A stretch of DNA of 64,000 bases from Bog-473 sp963828505 (GTDB lineage: Bacteria; Actinomycetota; Acidimicrobiia; Acidimicrobiales; RAAP-2), in contig CAWHFM010000023.1 of the NCBI GenBank assembly GCA_963828505.1, positions 31,756-95,755 on the forward strand. Reading direction: 5' to 3'. Below the pieces are notes generated by a model. It was not told where the DNA came from. It made no database searches and saw nothing but the letters and a program-made list of their open reading frames with translations. Made by a program: the position numbers and the translations under genes. This document shows, piece by piece, positions 1 through 8,766 of this stretch (its first letter is position 1; every line of letters starts with the position of its first letter).

Positions 1-1057
1 AGGGAACGGCGCCCTTCGCAGGTCGGGGCCGTGCACGGCGCGGCGTGGCGGGCTCTACCAAAGGCGGGCTCTCGATCCAGGTCTCCTCCCGCCAAAGGCT
101 GCCGGGCAGCCGCACGCTCCCGTCGGCGGAGTCCACCCAGAAGCCCTGACGCCCCAAGTACTCGTCCTCGATGACATCGGCCGGCTGCCTGACGGGAGCC
201 ATCGGGAAGCCGAACTCGCGGGCCATGGCGAAGAGCTCGGACTTCGAGTACTTGGCTGTCTCCTTCTCGACGAGAGCGTCGACCTCGTCCGGATACACGA
301 CGGCCATGGAGACGAGGTCGTGATAACGATCGGCCTCGGCCCATTCCGGCGATCCGATCGCCTTGAGGAAGGACTGCCAGTCGCGGCTCGATCGGCAGAG
401 GAGCGTCACGAAGCCGTCGCGTGCACGGAAGAGGCGCTGCGGATAGACACCTCCATTGCCCGGGCTGCGACGGCCGGCACGTACGTAGGGGATGCCCTTG
501 GGGACACAGAGCATCCAGTTGGTCCCGGCCGCGTACGCCCAGAGGTCGGAGAGAGCGAGCTGAGCCACCTCTCCGCGCAAGCCCTGCAGCTCGAGCAGCA
601 GGACGAGTCCCACCGCGTTGGCGCCCAGGATGTACTCGCCCATGCGGTACGGGAACCAGAGGGGCGGGTCGTGCTCGCGGCCGATGGCACAGGAGACTCC
701 GGCGACCGCCTGGGACAAGGCATCGCTGCCGCCCGCCTCGTCGTCGTCGATCCAGGCCAGCTCAATGCGGTTGTAGTCGTCGACGGCGCACTCCCCGAGG
801 GAGGCGACGCCGTGCGAGATCACCGCGCATGGCTCCGACCCCTCGAGCGCAGCGGGAAGATCCTCCGGGGCCAGGACCTCGACCTCAGCGCCTCGCTCGG
901 TGACGAGCCGCTCGGCGTCAGACAACTCCCGGTCGGCGACGAGCAGGGATCGAGCGCCGAAGTCCCTCAGCAGGCGTGCCGCGTACATCGTCGCCCGGCT
1001 CAGGCCGAGGAAGCTGACAGTGGTTTGCCCGGCGAGCGGCTCGGAGATCGCCGTCAC
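1..1057 (-). CDS. CaiB/BaiF-family CoA-transferase (partial, 3' end outside window)
   Basis: Likely transfers CoA between carboxylic acids in the cytoplasm. The reading frame runs from a GTG at 1057 to the left edge, about 352 residues with no stop. It begins MTAISEPLAGQT and shows family features: the GEYILGANAVGL stretch, an NGGVYPQRLFRARDGFV-type block, the APVRQPADVIEDEYL region and the late FWVDS/LPGS block. It overlaps the upstream CoA ligase by 4 bp (GTGA), so the two are translationally coupled. Odd point: where most family members read G-Q-x-x-D-V-S, with the catalytic Asp, this one reads GEVAQLALSDLW, so Gln sits at the Asp position by a by-eye alignment. It may be a diverged or inactive transferase. 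Family call is firm; activity is uncertain. Confidence 0.85.
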   Translation of the reverse strand, partial: MTAISEPLAGQTTVSFLGLSRATMYAARLLRDFGARSLLVADRELSDAERLVTERGAEVEVLAPEDLPAALEGSEPCAVISHGVASLGECAVDDYNRIELAWIDDDEAGGSDALSQAVAGVSCAIGREHDPPLWFPYRMGEYILGANAVGLVLLLELQGLRGEVAQLALSDLWAYAAGTNWMLCVPKGIPYVRAGRRSPGNGGVYPQRLFRARDGFVTLLCRSSRDWQSFLKAIGSPEWAEADRYHDLVSMAVVYPDEVDALVEKETAKYSKSELFAMAREFGFPMAPVRQPADVIEDEYLGRQGFWVDSADGSVRLPGSLWREETWIESPPLVEPATPRRARPRPAKGAVP

Positions 1058-2742
1058 TCGGCTTCCCGGGCAGCGGGCGTGGAGCGGACCACACCACGGC
1101 GGCTCGCTCTGTAGCCGTTGGCGAGCGAGTCCCAGATTTCAGGCACGAGGCCGTCTGTTGCCAGCTTGTACTTCTCCACCTTGCCCGAGGCGCCACGGGG
1201 GAGGTCGTCGATGATCCGCACGTAGCGAGGAACCATGTAGTACGGAAGTTCGGCGGCGCACCAGAGGTAGAACTCCTCGGGCTCGAATTCCTCTCCGTCG
1301 GAGACCATCACCACGACGACGATGTCGGACTCGCCGAGCTGCGACGGCACCGGGATCACGGCGCAATCCGCCACGGCACGGTGGCCCATGAGGACGTTCT
1401 CAACCTCGGCGGAAGAGACATTCTCCCCCTTGGTCCTGATGAAGTCCTTCTTACGGTCGACGAAGATGAGGTATCCGTCCTCGGTCAGCCGCCCGAGGTC
1501 GCCGGTGTGGTACCAGAAGTTCCGCAGGGCGTCGACGGTCACCTCGTCCCGGTTGAGATAGCCGAGGAGCGAGGTCCAGGGAAGCCGTGGCCTCACGACG
1601 ATCTCTCCGATCGTGCTGGGCTCTACGACCTGGTCGAACTCGTCGACGATTTGGATCTCGTAGTACTCGCCGACCTGGCCGCTGTTGCCGTAGGGCACCT
1701 CGCCATCGGCCAGGTGCGGTTTGGTGACGATGCCCAGCTCCGTGCTGCCATACGGAACGGCGACGCGTACATTGAAGCGCTTCTCGAGCTCGGCGTAGGG
1801 CTTCGGCATGGCGGGCGAAGCCCACACGAAGCGAAGCGAGCCGTCGTTGCGGCTCTGCTTGCTCTTCCAATCGAGCAGGAGTGGCACGGCCGAGCCGAGG
1901 GTTATGGCGTGGGTGCACCCGAAGGCGTTGACGTCGGCCCAGAAGGTCTCTCGCGAGAAACGGTTCCGCACGACCAGCGTTGCATCCGTCAGGAGCGCGG
2001 CGATGAACAGCTGCCGGCCGGTGATGTGGTGGTAGGGCGAGTAATGGTAGAGCACCGAGTCCGCTTCGATGAGGAAATTCTCCGAGAACGTCGACCCGAG
2101 GAAGAACTGCTGGTGGTTCGAGAGCAATACACCTTTGGACGGGCCGGTGGTGCCGGAGGTGTAGACGATGGCCGAGCGCTCCTCGGGTCGGGGAACGACG
2201 ACAGGCTCGCGGTGATTTGCGGCCGTGCCGATCCCGACCGCGCGCCGCAGCTCGATGTCGGCCGTGAGGGTCGCCCTGTTCCCATCCGCGCCGCCGCCGT
2301 CATCGATTCCCATCCGGATCGTCCTCAAGTTGCGACGCCCGTCCCATGCCTCGGCGATCGACTCGAGCCCGCTGCCGGCATCGACATGAAGCAGCACAGC
2401 TGTCGGGTCGGCGTCCTCGATTATGTGATCGAAGACCCTTCCTTTCAGCGCGTCGTTGATGCAGACGTCGACTGCGCCACGAAGGCCGATACCCATCCAG
2501 ATGGCAATGCTCTCCACCGACGTCGGGGCGACCCAACAGACGTGGTCGCCCGGTTCGACGCCCAGTTCGACGAGGCGGTCGGCCACCTGCCAGGCGAGCC
2601 CCAGGAGGTCGGTGCGCGAGAAGCGCTCTCCGCTCTTCGCGTCGACCACGCACAATCCGTCGTCAGGAGTGCCCTGGCGCAGCAGGGTCGTGGGCGTGCG
2701 ATCGGAGAAGGGCACCCGATCGAGAATTGTCTTGACAAGCAC
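1054..2742 (-). CDS. Class I adenylate-forming acyl-CoA ligase (CaiC-like)
   Basis: Activates a carboxylic acid with ATP and joins it to CoA. At 562 aa it is the usual family length. Visible motifs: P-loop YTSGTTGPSKG (residues 194-204), adenine-binding YGSTELG (331-337), YHTGDLG (411-417), hinge region DRKKDFIRTKGENVS (429-443) and the C-terminal catalytic Lys in PRGASGK (K521). It lies 27 bp after the dehydratase gene and overlaps the CaiB-like gene by 4 bp. The neighbourhood implies it primes the substrate of the operon. A CaiC-like (crotonobetaine/carnitine) relationship is suggested by the CaiB partner, but the substrate cannot be read from sequence. Confidence 0.9.
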   Translation of the reverse strand: MLVKTILDRVPFSDRTPTTLLRQGTPDDGLCVVDAKSGERFSRTDLLGLAWQVADRLVELGVEPGDHVCWVAPTSVESIAIWMGIGLRGAVDVCINDALKGRVFDHIIEDADPTAVLLHVDAGSGLESIAEAWDGRRNLRTIRMGIDDGGGADGNRATLTADIELRRAVGIGTAANHREPVVVPRPEERSAIVYTSGTTGPSKGVLLSNHQQFFLGSTFSENFLIEADSVLYHYSPYHHITGRQLFIAALLTDATLVVRNRFSRETFWADVNAFGCTHAITLGSAVPLLLDWKSKQSRNDGSLRFVWASPAMPKPYAELEKRFNVRVAVPYGSTELGIVTKPHLADGEVPYGNSGQVGEYYEIQIVDEFDQVVEPSTIGEIVVRPRLPWTSLLGYLNRDEVTVDALRNFWYHTGDLGRLTEDGYLIFVDRKKDFIRTKGENVSSAEVENVLMGHRAVADCAVIPVPSQLGESDIVVVVMVSDGEEFEPEEFYLWCAAELPYYMVPRYVRIIDDLPRGASGKVEKYKLATDGLVPEIWDSLANGYRASRRGVVRSTPAAREAE

Positions 2743-2769
2743 GCGTGCTCCAGCGTCGACCCGAAGGGA

Positions 2770-3934
2770 TCAGGATCCGAAGGCGGTCGGCACCGGCAGG
2801 ACGACGGGACCGGACTTCTTCGACGGGAGGTACACGGTCGCCGTGCCCCATGCCGACCTGTCGCCCATCTGATTGACGGCGAAGAGGTCCAAGTCGACAG
2901 CCGAGTAGTCGCCGTCGACGTACTTGTTGCTGACGATTCCCTTCCACCAGAGCGTGTCGCCGAGGAGGTGCGGGCGACGTACCTCGATGTCGAGATGACG
3001 GAGAAAGCCGTCGTCGCCCATCCAGTTGGTAACGACATGGCCTGCCCACGAGATCCTCTGAGGGCCGATGTCGTAGGCGCCCCCCATCCCAACGTCGACC
3101 CCGGTCTGTACCTCGAGGTGCCCGCGCCCGGCTGAGTCGCGTGCGCCCGGTCACCTCGTTGAAGTGGAAGTCGGCGTGCTGGCGGCGGTACTTGTAGACG
3201 AGCTCGCTCGTGCCGCCATACGGACGGGCACCGTGGACCCCCGCATACCAGCCGACGATATCGGTGCCCGTCAGGGGGCCCTTGACCACAGGCTGCAACT
3301 CGTCGCCGACCGACACGTCCTCCCAGAAGCGGCTCTCGGCGCCGCGGATCTCCTCGGCGAACACGTCGTGCTCGATCTTGTCGAGCTCTTCCGGGGTGTA
3401 GCGCTGGGTCGGCCGCGGCTCGTACTTGAGCTTGCCGCCCCGCGCCCGGCGCAGGTGCTCGCCGCGGAGCATCCGGGCGATCTTGTTCGTGGCCCGGCAG
3501 ACATGTGCGCCGTTGGCGAAGTAGTCGACCTCGCCTGTCTGCATCACCCAGAGAGGCGAGAATTCCGAAGACTTCTTCTCGACATCGGTCAGCCTGGAGC
3601 TCACCTCGAACTTGTCGTCCAAGCGGATCACGTCGCTCCAGAGGAACTCACAGGCGCAGTAAATCCACTGGCAGCCGGGAAACTTCGGGGCCACCGTGGT
3701 TGCGTCCACCGAGTAGACGAAGAGCGGCGGGGCGAGGTTCGTGCCCGCCCACGACTTCGCTCCGTACTTGGGGTCGACCCAAAGCGGGTTGTCGTCTCCG
3801 ACCGCCTCGGAGAAGTGACTTATGTTGTCGATACTGGCGGTCGACGCCCAGCGCCACGTGTAGCGCCGGAGCGGCACTCCAATCAGCGCCTTCGCTTCCT
3901 CGATGGCTTCGTCGTCAATCAGTCCCCAGGGCAC
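2770..3934 (-). pseudogene. FAS1-like dehydratase / double-hotdog (MaoC-like) protein, one frameshift
   Basis: Probable acyl-CoA hydratase/dehydratase of the FAS1-dehydratase-like two-hotdog group. The N-terminal half starts at GTG 3934 after AGGAAAAGGA and reads MPWGLIDDEAIEEAKALIG, then FSEAVGDDNPLWVDP, an active-site-type hotdog segment. The frame is lost after HADFHFNEVTG; in the next frame the protein continues as DSAGRGHLEVQTGVDVGMGG and then DIGPQRISWAGHVVTNW to a stop at 2770. Deleting one base at about 3139 (a C on the coding strand) restores one 387-aa protein. The rest of the gene shows no other lesion, so this may be a sequencing error or a very recent mutation. A predicted promoter lies in the 155-bp gap upstream. 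Confidence 0.8.
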
Positions 3935-3986
3935 CGGTCATCCTTTTCCTCGAAAGTCGTGACTTCACAGCGTGCAGCTCTAAACT

Positions 3987-4014
3987 ATTATCATCATCAT
4001 ACCCTTCGTGGCAA
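3987..4014 (-). promoter_or_regulatory. Predicted internal sigma70-like promoter
   Basis: Read on the minus strand, TTGCCA (4014-4009) and GATAAT (3992-3987) are separated by 16 bp, in an unusually A+T-rich patch within the 155-bp gap between the cupin gene and the dehydratase gene. It would give a secondary transcript for dehydratase, ligase and CoA-transferase. This is a by-eye match only. Confidence 0.4.
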
Positions 4015-4089
4015 GCGTCAGACCGAGAACCCGCGCCGAAGAAGTGCCGGGCGAGCGGCCAACCGCCGACAGCGAGGCCGCTCATTGCG

Positions 4090-4821
4090 TCAGGGCCGTC
4101 TCGTCGGGCGCTGTGCCTCACGTCTGGCCGTAGGGAGCTGGAGATAACCGACCGTTGCACTCTCTGCTCCTCCCACGAGGTCGAAACTCTCACCCGGCGG
4201 CAGAAAGGCGACCGATCCCGACTCGAGCGCGCAGGCGTCGTACTGAAGCCGGCCACCGAGCACCACCATGAAGGACCCGTCTCCGCCGGCCTTCGGAACC
4301 GCGAGCATCCCGCCGGCTTTCACGTCGGCGACGCCGATGCGCAGCCCGTCGGACCAGGACTCGAGCCAGGCCCATCCGTCGCCTCGTTCGAGGCGGCCGA
4401 GGTCGAAGGACATGTTCCTTCTGGTCTTCTTCTCGTCGGAAAGCGCCTCATCGAGATCGGCGCGGGACTCAGGCATGAACCAGGCGCCGCAGTCGCTCCA
4501 GGCCCGCAGAGTGAGATACACCAGGCCGTCGACACCAGAGGTCAGTGGCCCATACGGTCGATTGGCGTCCACGTAGTGCAAGGTGACGCCCTCGATCGGA
4601 TGGCTGCCGATCCGCCCACCTCCACCGATGAAGACCTGGAACTGGTCGACCGGGTGGTAATGCACTCGCAACGGGTAGTTCGGTTCCACGCTCACGCGGA
4701 AGGCCTGCGGCTCGTGCTCGAGTAGCTTCGGGCCGCTCGGCGTGGGGTACGGCCCGGCGCCGATGAGACAGGTGACGCCTGGGTCAGCCAGGTCGAAGTC
4801 CGAAATCGGTGCGACGATCAT
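4090..4821 (-). CDS. Cupin-like domain protein, function unknown
   Basis: A 243-aa cytoplasmic protein with no signal peptide or membrane segment. It looks like a two-part cupin: the first half has YPLRVHYHPVDQFQVFIGG (HxH then a beta-rich stretch, about residues 49-67) and the second half has GGDGSFMVVLGGRLQYDAC followed by LESGSVAFLPPGESF, a typical cupin 2 turn. HYH could bind a metal. It lies 17 bp after the amidohydrolase gene and ahead of the dehydratase, so it probably belongs to the same pathway as a dioxygenase, isomerase or small-molecule binder. Which of these cannot be decided from the sequence. Confidence 0.7.
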   Translation of the reverse strand: MIVAPISDFDLADPGVTCLIGAGPYPTPSGPKLLEHEPQAFRVSVEPNYPLRVHYHPVDQFQVFIGGGGRIGSHPIEGVTLHYVDANRPYGPLTSGVDGLVYLTLRAWSDCGAWFMPESRADLDEALSDEKKTRRNMSFDLGRLERGDGWAWLESWSDGLRIGVADVKAGGMLAVPKAGGDGSFMVVLGGRLQYDACALESGSVAFLPPGESFDLVGGAESATVGYLQLPTARREAQRPTRRP

Positions 4822-4838
4822 AAGGAGTGCCCTCGGGT

Positions 4839-6065
4839 TCAGCCCACAGAGAAGCCGAAGAGCTCTATGGCGTTTTCCTTCATGACGCGGGCCTTGACGG
4901 GTTCGTCGAGGCCCTTCAGGTTTGCCTCGGCGGTGGCGAGAGAGTTCGGGTACGTGCCGTCCGGATGGGGGTAGTCGGTTTCCATGCAGACGTTGTTCTC
5001 GCCGATCATGTCCAGATGGGAGAGGCCGACTGCGTCATCGAAGACGCAGAAGTACATGTTTTTCAGATAGTGACGCGGCGGCTCCTTGATGTACTTCGAG
5101 ACCTCGTTGTAAGCGACCTGCTCTCTCCACATCACCTCTATGCGGTTGAGCACATATGGAACCCATCCCACTTGGCCTTCGGCGAATGCGATGCGCAGAT
5201 CCGGGAAACGGTCCAGCGTCCCTGACATGAGCCAGTCGGTGAAGGACAACGCGGTGTTGTTGGAGAAATTGATGACGGGCACGCTTCGAGGTGCGTCCGA
5301 CGATGTCGTCACGAAGTTCGAGCTCGAGCCGACGTGCATGCAGAGCACCACGCCCGTCTCCTGGCAGGCGGCAAAGAGGGGATCCCACGCGCCCGAGTAC
5401 ATCGAGGGGAGCCCGAGCCAGGCGGGGATCTCCGAGAAGCACACGGCTCGAGAACCCCGCTCGGCGTTCCGCCGGACCTCGTCAGCCGACATCTCGGCGT
5501 CCCAGAGAGGGAGGATCGCCGCTCCCAGTAGCCTGCCGCCGGACGGTCCTGCCCACTCCTCAATGAGGAAGTCGTTGTACGCCGTGATACAGGCAAGGCC
5601 AAGCTTCTTGTCCTTCGCGAATGCGAAGCGCTGGCCGCAAAAGCGGATGAAGTCGTTCGGGAAGCACAAAGAGGCGGCCACGCCGTCAAGGTCCATGTCG
5701 GCCAGCCTCGACTCCCGGTCGTAGCAGCCCGGACGGATCTCGTCATAAGTCGTGGCGATCGTGCCGATGTCATTCGGGTCCAGGCCGGCTGAGGCGATGG
5801 AGCGGAGCAGCGGCGAGCCGTGGTCCTCGAAGGTCCAGGCGTCGCACCAAACGAACTCGTCGCCTTCGCCGACGGTGAGCATCGCGTCGTCCAACTGGTC
5901 TCGTGTGAGCCCGGCCGAAGCGCTGGCCGGCAACACGGCAGCTTTGCACCGCTCGGTGCGGGGAGCCCGCTCGCGGAGCTTGGCCGGCAGCCGACTCAGC
6001 CAGAGATCAGGAGGTTCGACCAGATGGTCATCGACCGAGACGATGGTGGAGGCACCGTCGCTCAT
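4839..6065 (-). CDS. Amidohydrolase family 2 protein (ACMSD-like metal-dependent hydrolase/decarboxylase)
   Basis: A 408-aa TIM-barrel amidohydrolase. It opens with SVDDHLVEPPDLW (residues 10-22), the start signature of the amidohydrolase-2 clade, then shows VLCMHVGSSS (a barrel-strand His), IAFAEGQVGWVPYVL and METDYPHPDGTYPNS, which carries the late catalytic Asp and the DxPHP pattern. Members hydrolyse or decarboxylate small acids using a metal ion. It lies 13 bp after the aldolase gene and 17 bp before the cupin gene in the same operon, so a role in ring or side-chain processing of the operon's substrate is plausible. The substrate is unknown. Confidence 0.87.
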   Translation of the reverse strand: MSDGASTIVSVDDHLVEPPDLWLSRLPAKLRERAPRTERCKAAVLPASASAGLTRDQLDDAMLTVGEGDEFVWCDAWTFEDHGSPLLRSIASAGLDPNDIGTIATTYDEIRPGCYDRESRLADMDLDGVAASLCFPNDFIRFCGQRFAFAKDKKLGLACITAYNDFLIEEWAGPSGGRLLGAAILPLWDAEMSADEVRRNAERGSRAVCFSEIPAWLGLPSMYSGAWDPLFAACQETGVVLCMHVGSSSNFVTTSSDAPRSVPVINFSNNTALSFTDWLMSGTLDRFPDLRIAFAEGQVGWVPYVLNRIEVMWREQVAYNEVSKYIKEPPRHYLKNMYFCVFDDAVGLSHLDMIGENNVCMETDYPHPDGTYPNSLATAEANLKGLDEPVKARVMKENAIELFGFSVG

Positions 6066-6078
6066 TGGCGTCGGTTGC

Positions 6079-6822
6079 TCACAAGAGGACCCCCGAATCC
6101 TTGCGCATCTCGCGACGAGCGGCGCTCTCGAAGTTGTTCGGCCAGATGTACCCGTCGTCTACCCGGCCCGAGAGCTTGGCGCGGACTTCCGGGCGAACCT
6201 CAACCCCTCCGCCCAGAGTTTCGACCTTGTAGGCCAGCTTGCAGCGATGCTCGAGAGAGATGCACCTCAAGTGAACCTGCGGGACGTTGTGGCCGACGAC
6301 GAACACCCCGTGGTTGGCGAGAAGGGCCTTGGTCGAACCCTCCATCGCCCGGACGTTCTCCACGGCGACGTCCTCTGCAGTGACATTGCCCCGAAAATCG
6401 TCGTAGAGGATGAGGTCGTCCTTCGTCAGGGCCGAGAGCTGGTCGTAGATCGGCGGAACCCTGTGAGCGGCCGCCCAGACGAGCGCCCACTCGGGATGAT
6501 GGTGCACCGCGACCTCGACGTCCTGGCGCTGGGAATGCAGTGCCAGGTGCAGCGTCGAGGCTGCTTTGTTCACCGTCCAGTCGCCCTCAATCACATTCCC
6601 GTTGGCGTCGATGTGCGCAAGGTACGACGCCCGCATCTCGTCCCAGGCCCATTCGTCGGGGGTTATGAGGATCGTGCCGTCCTCGAGACGCTGACTGATG
6701 TGCCCTGCGTTCGTGCCGTCCCGGTAGCCCTCGCAGTGAAGGATCCGGTGCAGGAGAGCAAGCCGCGCTCGCTGGCTCAGCGTCTCGAGGTTCGGCTCGC
6801 TCTCGACTTGGCTGAGGCTCAT
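6079..6822 (-). CDS. Class II aldolase/adducin family protein
   Basis: A 247-aa protein beginning MSLSQVESEP at 6822, chosen because a strong AAGGAGG lies just upstream; an in-frame upstream extension has no family similarity. It carries the Zn-binding pattern HHHPEW (H107, H109) and the downstream LANHG (H171), and the early NAGHIS segment. Class II aldolases cleave hydroxy-acid phosphates or decarboxylate 3-hydroxy acids; related operonic copies act on aromatic or branched oxo-acids. It is the second gene of the operon, 23 bp after the solute-binding protein gene. Confidence 0.88.
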   Translation of the reverse strand: MSLSQVESEPNLETLSQRARLALLHRILHCEGYRDGTNAGHISQRLEDGTILITPDEWAWDEMRASYLAHIDANGNVIEGDWTVNKAASTLHLALHSQRQDVEVAVHHHPEWALVWAAAHRVPPIYDQLSALTKDDLILYDDFRGNVTAEDVAVENVRAMEGSTKALLANHGVFVVGHNVPQVHLRCISLEHRCKLAYKVETLGGGVEVRPEVRAKLSGRVDDGYIWPNNFESAARREMRKDSGVLL

Positions 6823-6845
6823 TGATCGACCTCCTTCAAGGTCCT

Positions 6846-8411
6846 TTACGAGGAGGAGGACATCCAGATGATGTCGGTCCGCAGCGTCCCGTCCCAGAGG
6901 CCCTGCACGTTGTGGACCGTCGGGTAGTAGGTCCAGGTGTTCTCGTAGGGGAACAGAGCGGGTTCGAGGTACTGCGAGCGGAGCACGGTCTGGAACTGGT
7001 TGTAGATGGTCTTCAGCTTGGCGGTGTTGGTGATCGGCACTGTGCGGGCCTCGTCGAGGAGATTGTTGACCGTCGGGTTGTCCAGCTTCCAGTAGTTCAG
7101 GATGTTGGTGCCCGAGTGGTACTCGTCGTAGCACCCCGGTTCGCAAGATCCATCACTGATCGTCGTCGCCCAGGTCATCATCACCTTGTTGTCGGTCAGA
7201 TCCGACACGTACTGCGGACCGACTACCACGGGGTGCAGCGTCACCGTCACGTGCTTGAGGCGTTGGAGGTTCGCCTGAATGACCTGAGCGCCCTGGTCGG
7301 CCTGCACTTCCTCGTAAGTGAGATTGACGTCGTGGCCGGTCTGAGCGACGTACTGGTTGATGAGCGTCTGTGCTTCCTGCAGGTTCTCCTGAGCCTTTTG
7401 GTTCTGCGAAGCCTCGTAATAGGGCGACTGCCGCGGGAAGAGCTGTTCGACCGTCGTGCTGCCCCACGCCTGGGCAATCGCCGGGTAATCGAGCGCCAGC
7501 GTTATCGCCTTTCGAACGTTGATGTTGTTGGTCGGCGTCAGCGTCGTGTTCATGGAGAGCCCGCTGTTCATCCCGCCATAGAACGTCTTTTGCGACACGC
7601 CGGAAATGTTCTTGAACGCCGAGATCGCGGTCCCGACGTTGGCGATGGCGATGTCGGCTTCATGCGTCTCGAGCGCCTGCTCCCGGGTGGTGTCGCTGGC
7701 AATGAAGGTCTCGACGATTCCGTTCAGGTAGGGAAGTGGCTGGTCCCAGTAGTGCGGGTTCCGCGCCAGGGTGACCGACGTCCCGGGAACGTACGTCTGT
7801 AGCTTGAAGGGTCCGGCACCGATGGGGTCGTTGCCGAAGTTCTTCCCTTCCTTCTGCACCGCGGTCGGCGAGCCGATGTAGTTGAGGCCGGCTTCTGCGA
7901 GGGTGTGCTCCCACTGGGTGTTCTGTGCCTTCAACACGACCTTGATCGTGAGCGGCCCGGTAGCGGTGTAGGACGCGATGTCCTGCATCAACGGGTAGTC
8001 CTGCGAAGCAAGCGATGGGTTTGCTACCCGCTTCCATTGATCCATGACCGCGGCGGCATTGTAGGGAGTGCCGTCGGTGAACTTCATGTTCTTTCGGATG
8101 TTGATTATCCAAGTGGTTCCGTCATCAGTGGTAGTGACCGACGTGGCCATCATGTCGTTGATCTGGTTGGTGGTCCTGTTCCAGTAGACGAGTCCACCGA
8201 AAAGGTCGAAGCCGATGTCGCCGCCGACGATCGTATTGGTTCCTCCCAGAGCAGGATCCAAAGACGTCGGTGCGATGACGTTGTCTATGCGGAGGGTTCC
8301 ACCGTGCGCGGGGCTTCCGGCGCCCGAAGCCGAACTTTCGCCTCCCGCGACAAGAGCAAGTCCAAGCACAACCAGAGCACCGGCGAGGCGGACAAGTGAT
8401 TTCCGAGCCAT
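6846..8411 (-). CDS. ABC transporter solute-binding protein, peptide/nickel (SBP_bac_5) family
   Basis: A 521-aa exported binding protein. Residues 1-28 form a Sec-type signal (ARKSLVRLAGALVVLG, then GLALVAGG); no lipobox Cys is visible, which is unusual for a Gram-positive-type binding protein. The mature part has the family pattern: TSLDPALGG near the start, LTIKVVLKAQNTQWEHTLAE, then DPIGAGPFKLQTYVPGTSV and NVRKAITLALDYPAIAQAWG. It presumably captures the substrate of the downstream enzymes. No permease or ATPase of this transporter is in the window. It is the first gene of the operon, behind a near-consensus promoter and a purine-rich ribosome site. Confidence 0.88.
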   Translation of the reverse strand: MARKSLVRLAGALVVLGLALVAGGESSASGAGSPAHGGTLRIDNVIAPTSLDPALGGTNTIVGGDIGFDLFGGLVYWNRTTNQINDMMATSVTTTDDGTTWIINIRKNMKFTDGTPYNAAAVMDQWKRVANPSLASQDYPLMQDIASYTATGPLTIKVVLKAQNTQWEHTLAEAGLNYIGSPTAVQKEGKNFGNDPIGAGPFKLQTYVPGTSVTLARNPHYWDQPLPYLNGIVETFIASDTTREQALETHEADIAIANVGTAISAFKNISGVSQKTFYGGMNSGLSMNTTLTPTNNINVRKAITLALDYPAIAQAWGSTTVEQLFPRQSPYYEASQNQKAQENLQEAQTLINQYVAQTGHDVNLTYEEVQADQGAQVIQANLQRLKHVTVTLHPVVVGPQYVSDLTDNKVMMTWATTISDGSCEPGCYDEYHSGTNILNYWKLDNPTVNNLLDEARTVPITNTAKLKTIYNQFQTVLRSQYLEPALFPYENTWTYYPTVHNVQGLWDGTLRTDIIWMSSSS

Positions 8412-8766
8412 CTGTGGGACCCCTCCCCCTCCCGGCCGACCTGAGCCGAGTATTCGGTATGATGAATGTGAGGATAGCGAGGGTCCGCCCGGGTGTCAAG
8501 GTCCCCGCCCGAACCCCCGAGGGCGCGGCAGGTCGAGGCAGCGCTCTGACGTGGGCAGCCGGCGGTCTGCAGCCGGGGTTGCCTCAATCCGTGAGAGGCA
8601 CCGACGCCTCCGGCACACGGGACGTGCCTGCCCGTACGTCTGGCCTCGTGCCCTTCGCTCAGCGGAGGGCGGAGTCGTGACGCCGACCGCAGACCACCAG
8701 CGGACCCGAACGGATCAGCTGCACCCTTGCGCTCAATCCCCCAGGATCAAAGCCAGTTGACCGACG
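8412..8766. other. Intergenic region between the catabolic operon and the ABC exporter
   Basis: A 355-bp non-coding stretch. Its left quarter holds the operon promoter described separately. The rest (about 8510-8766) lies downstream of the minus-strand ABC permease gene. I see no gene with a ribosome site, no RNA gene and no strong repeat in it. Confidence 0.5.
8471..8499 (-). promoter_or_regulatory. Predicted sigma70-like promoter of the catabolic operon
   Basis: On the minus strand a perfect TTGACA (8499-8494) is followed after exactly 17 bp by TATCCT (8476-8471). The transcript would start about 8464, giving a leader of about 50 nt before the solute-binding protein start at 8411. It is the clearest promoter match I see in the window. 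Confidence 0.65.

Noticed and set aside
1381..3135. Plus-strand open frame of 584 codons opposite the CoA ligase and dehydratase
   Set aside because: Covers two well-supported minus-strand genes; the translation has no recognisable domain.
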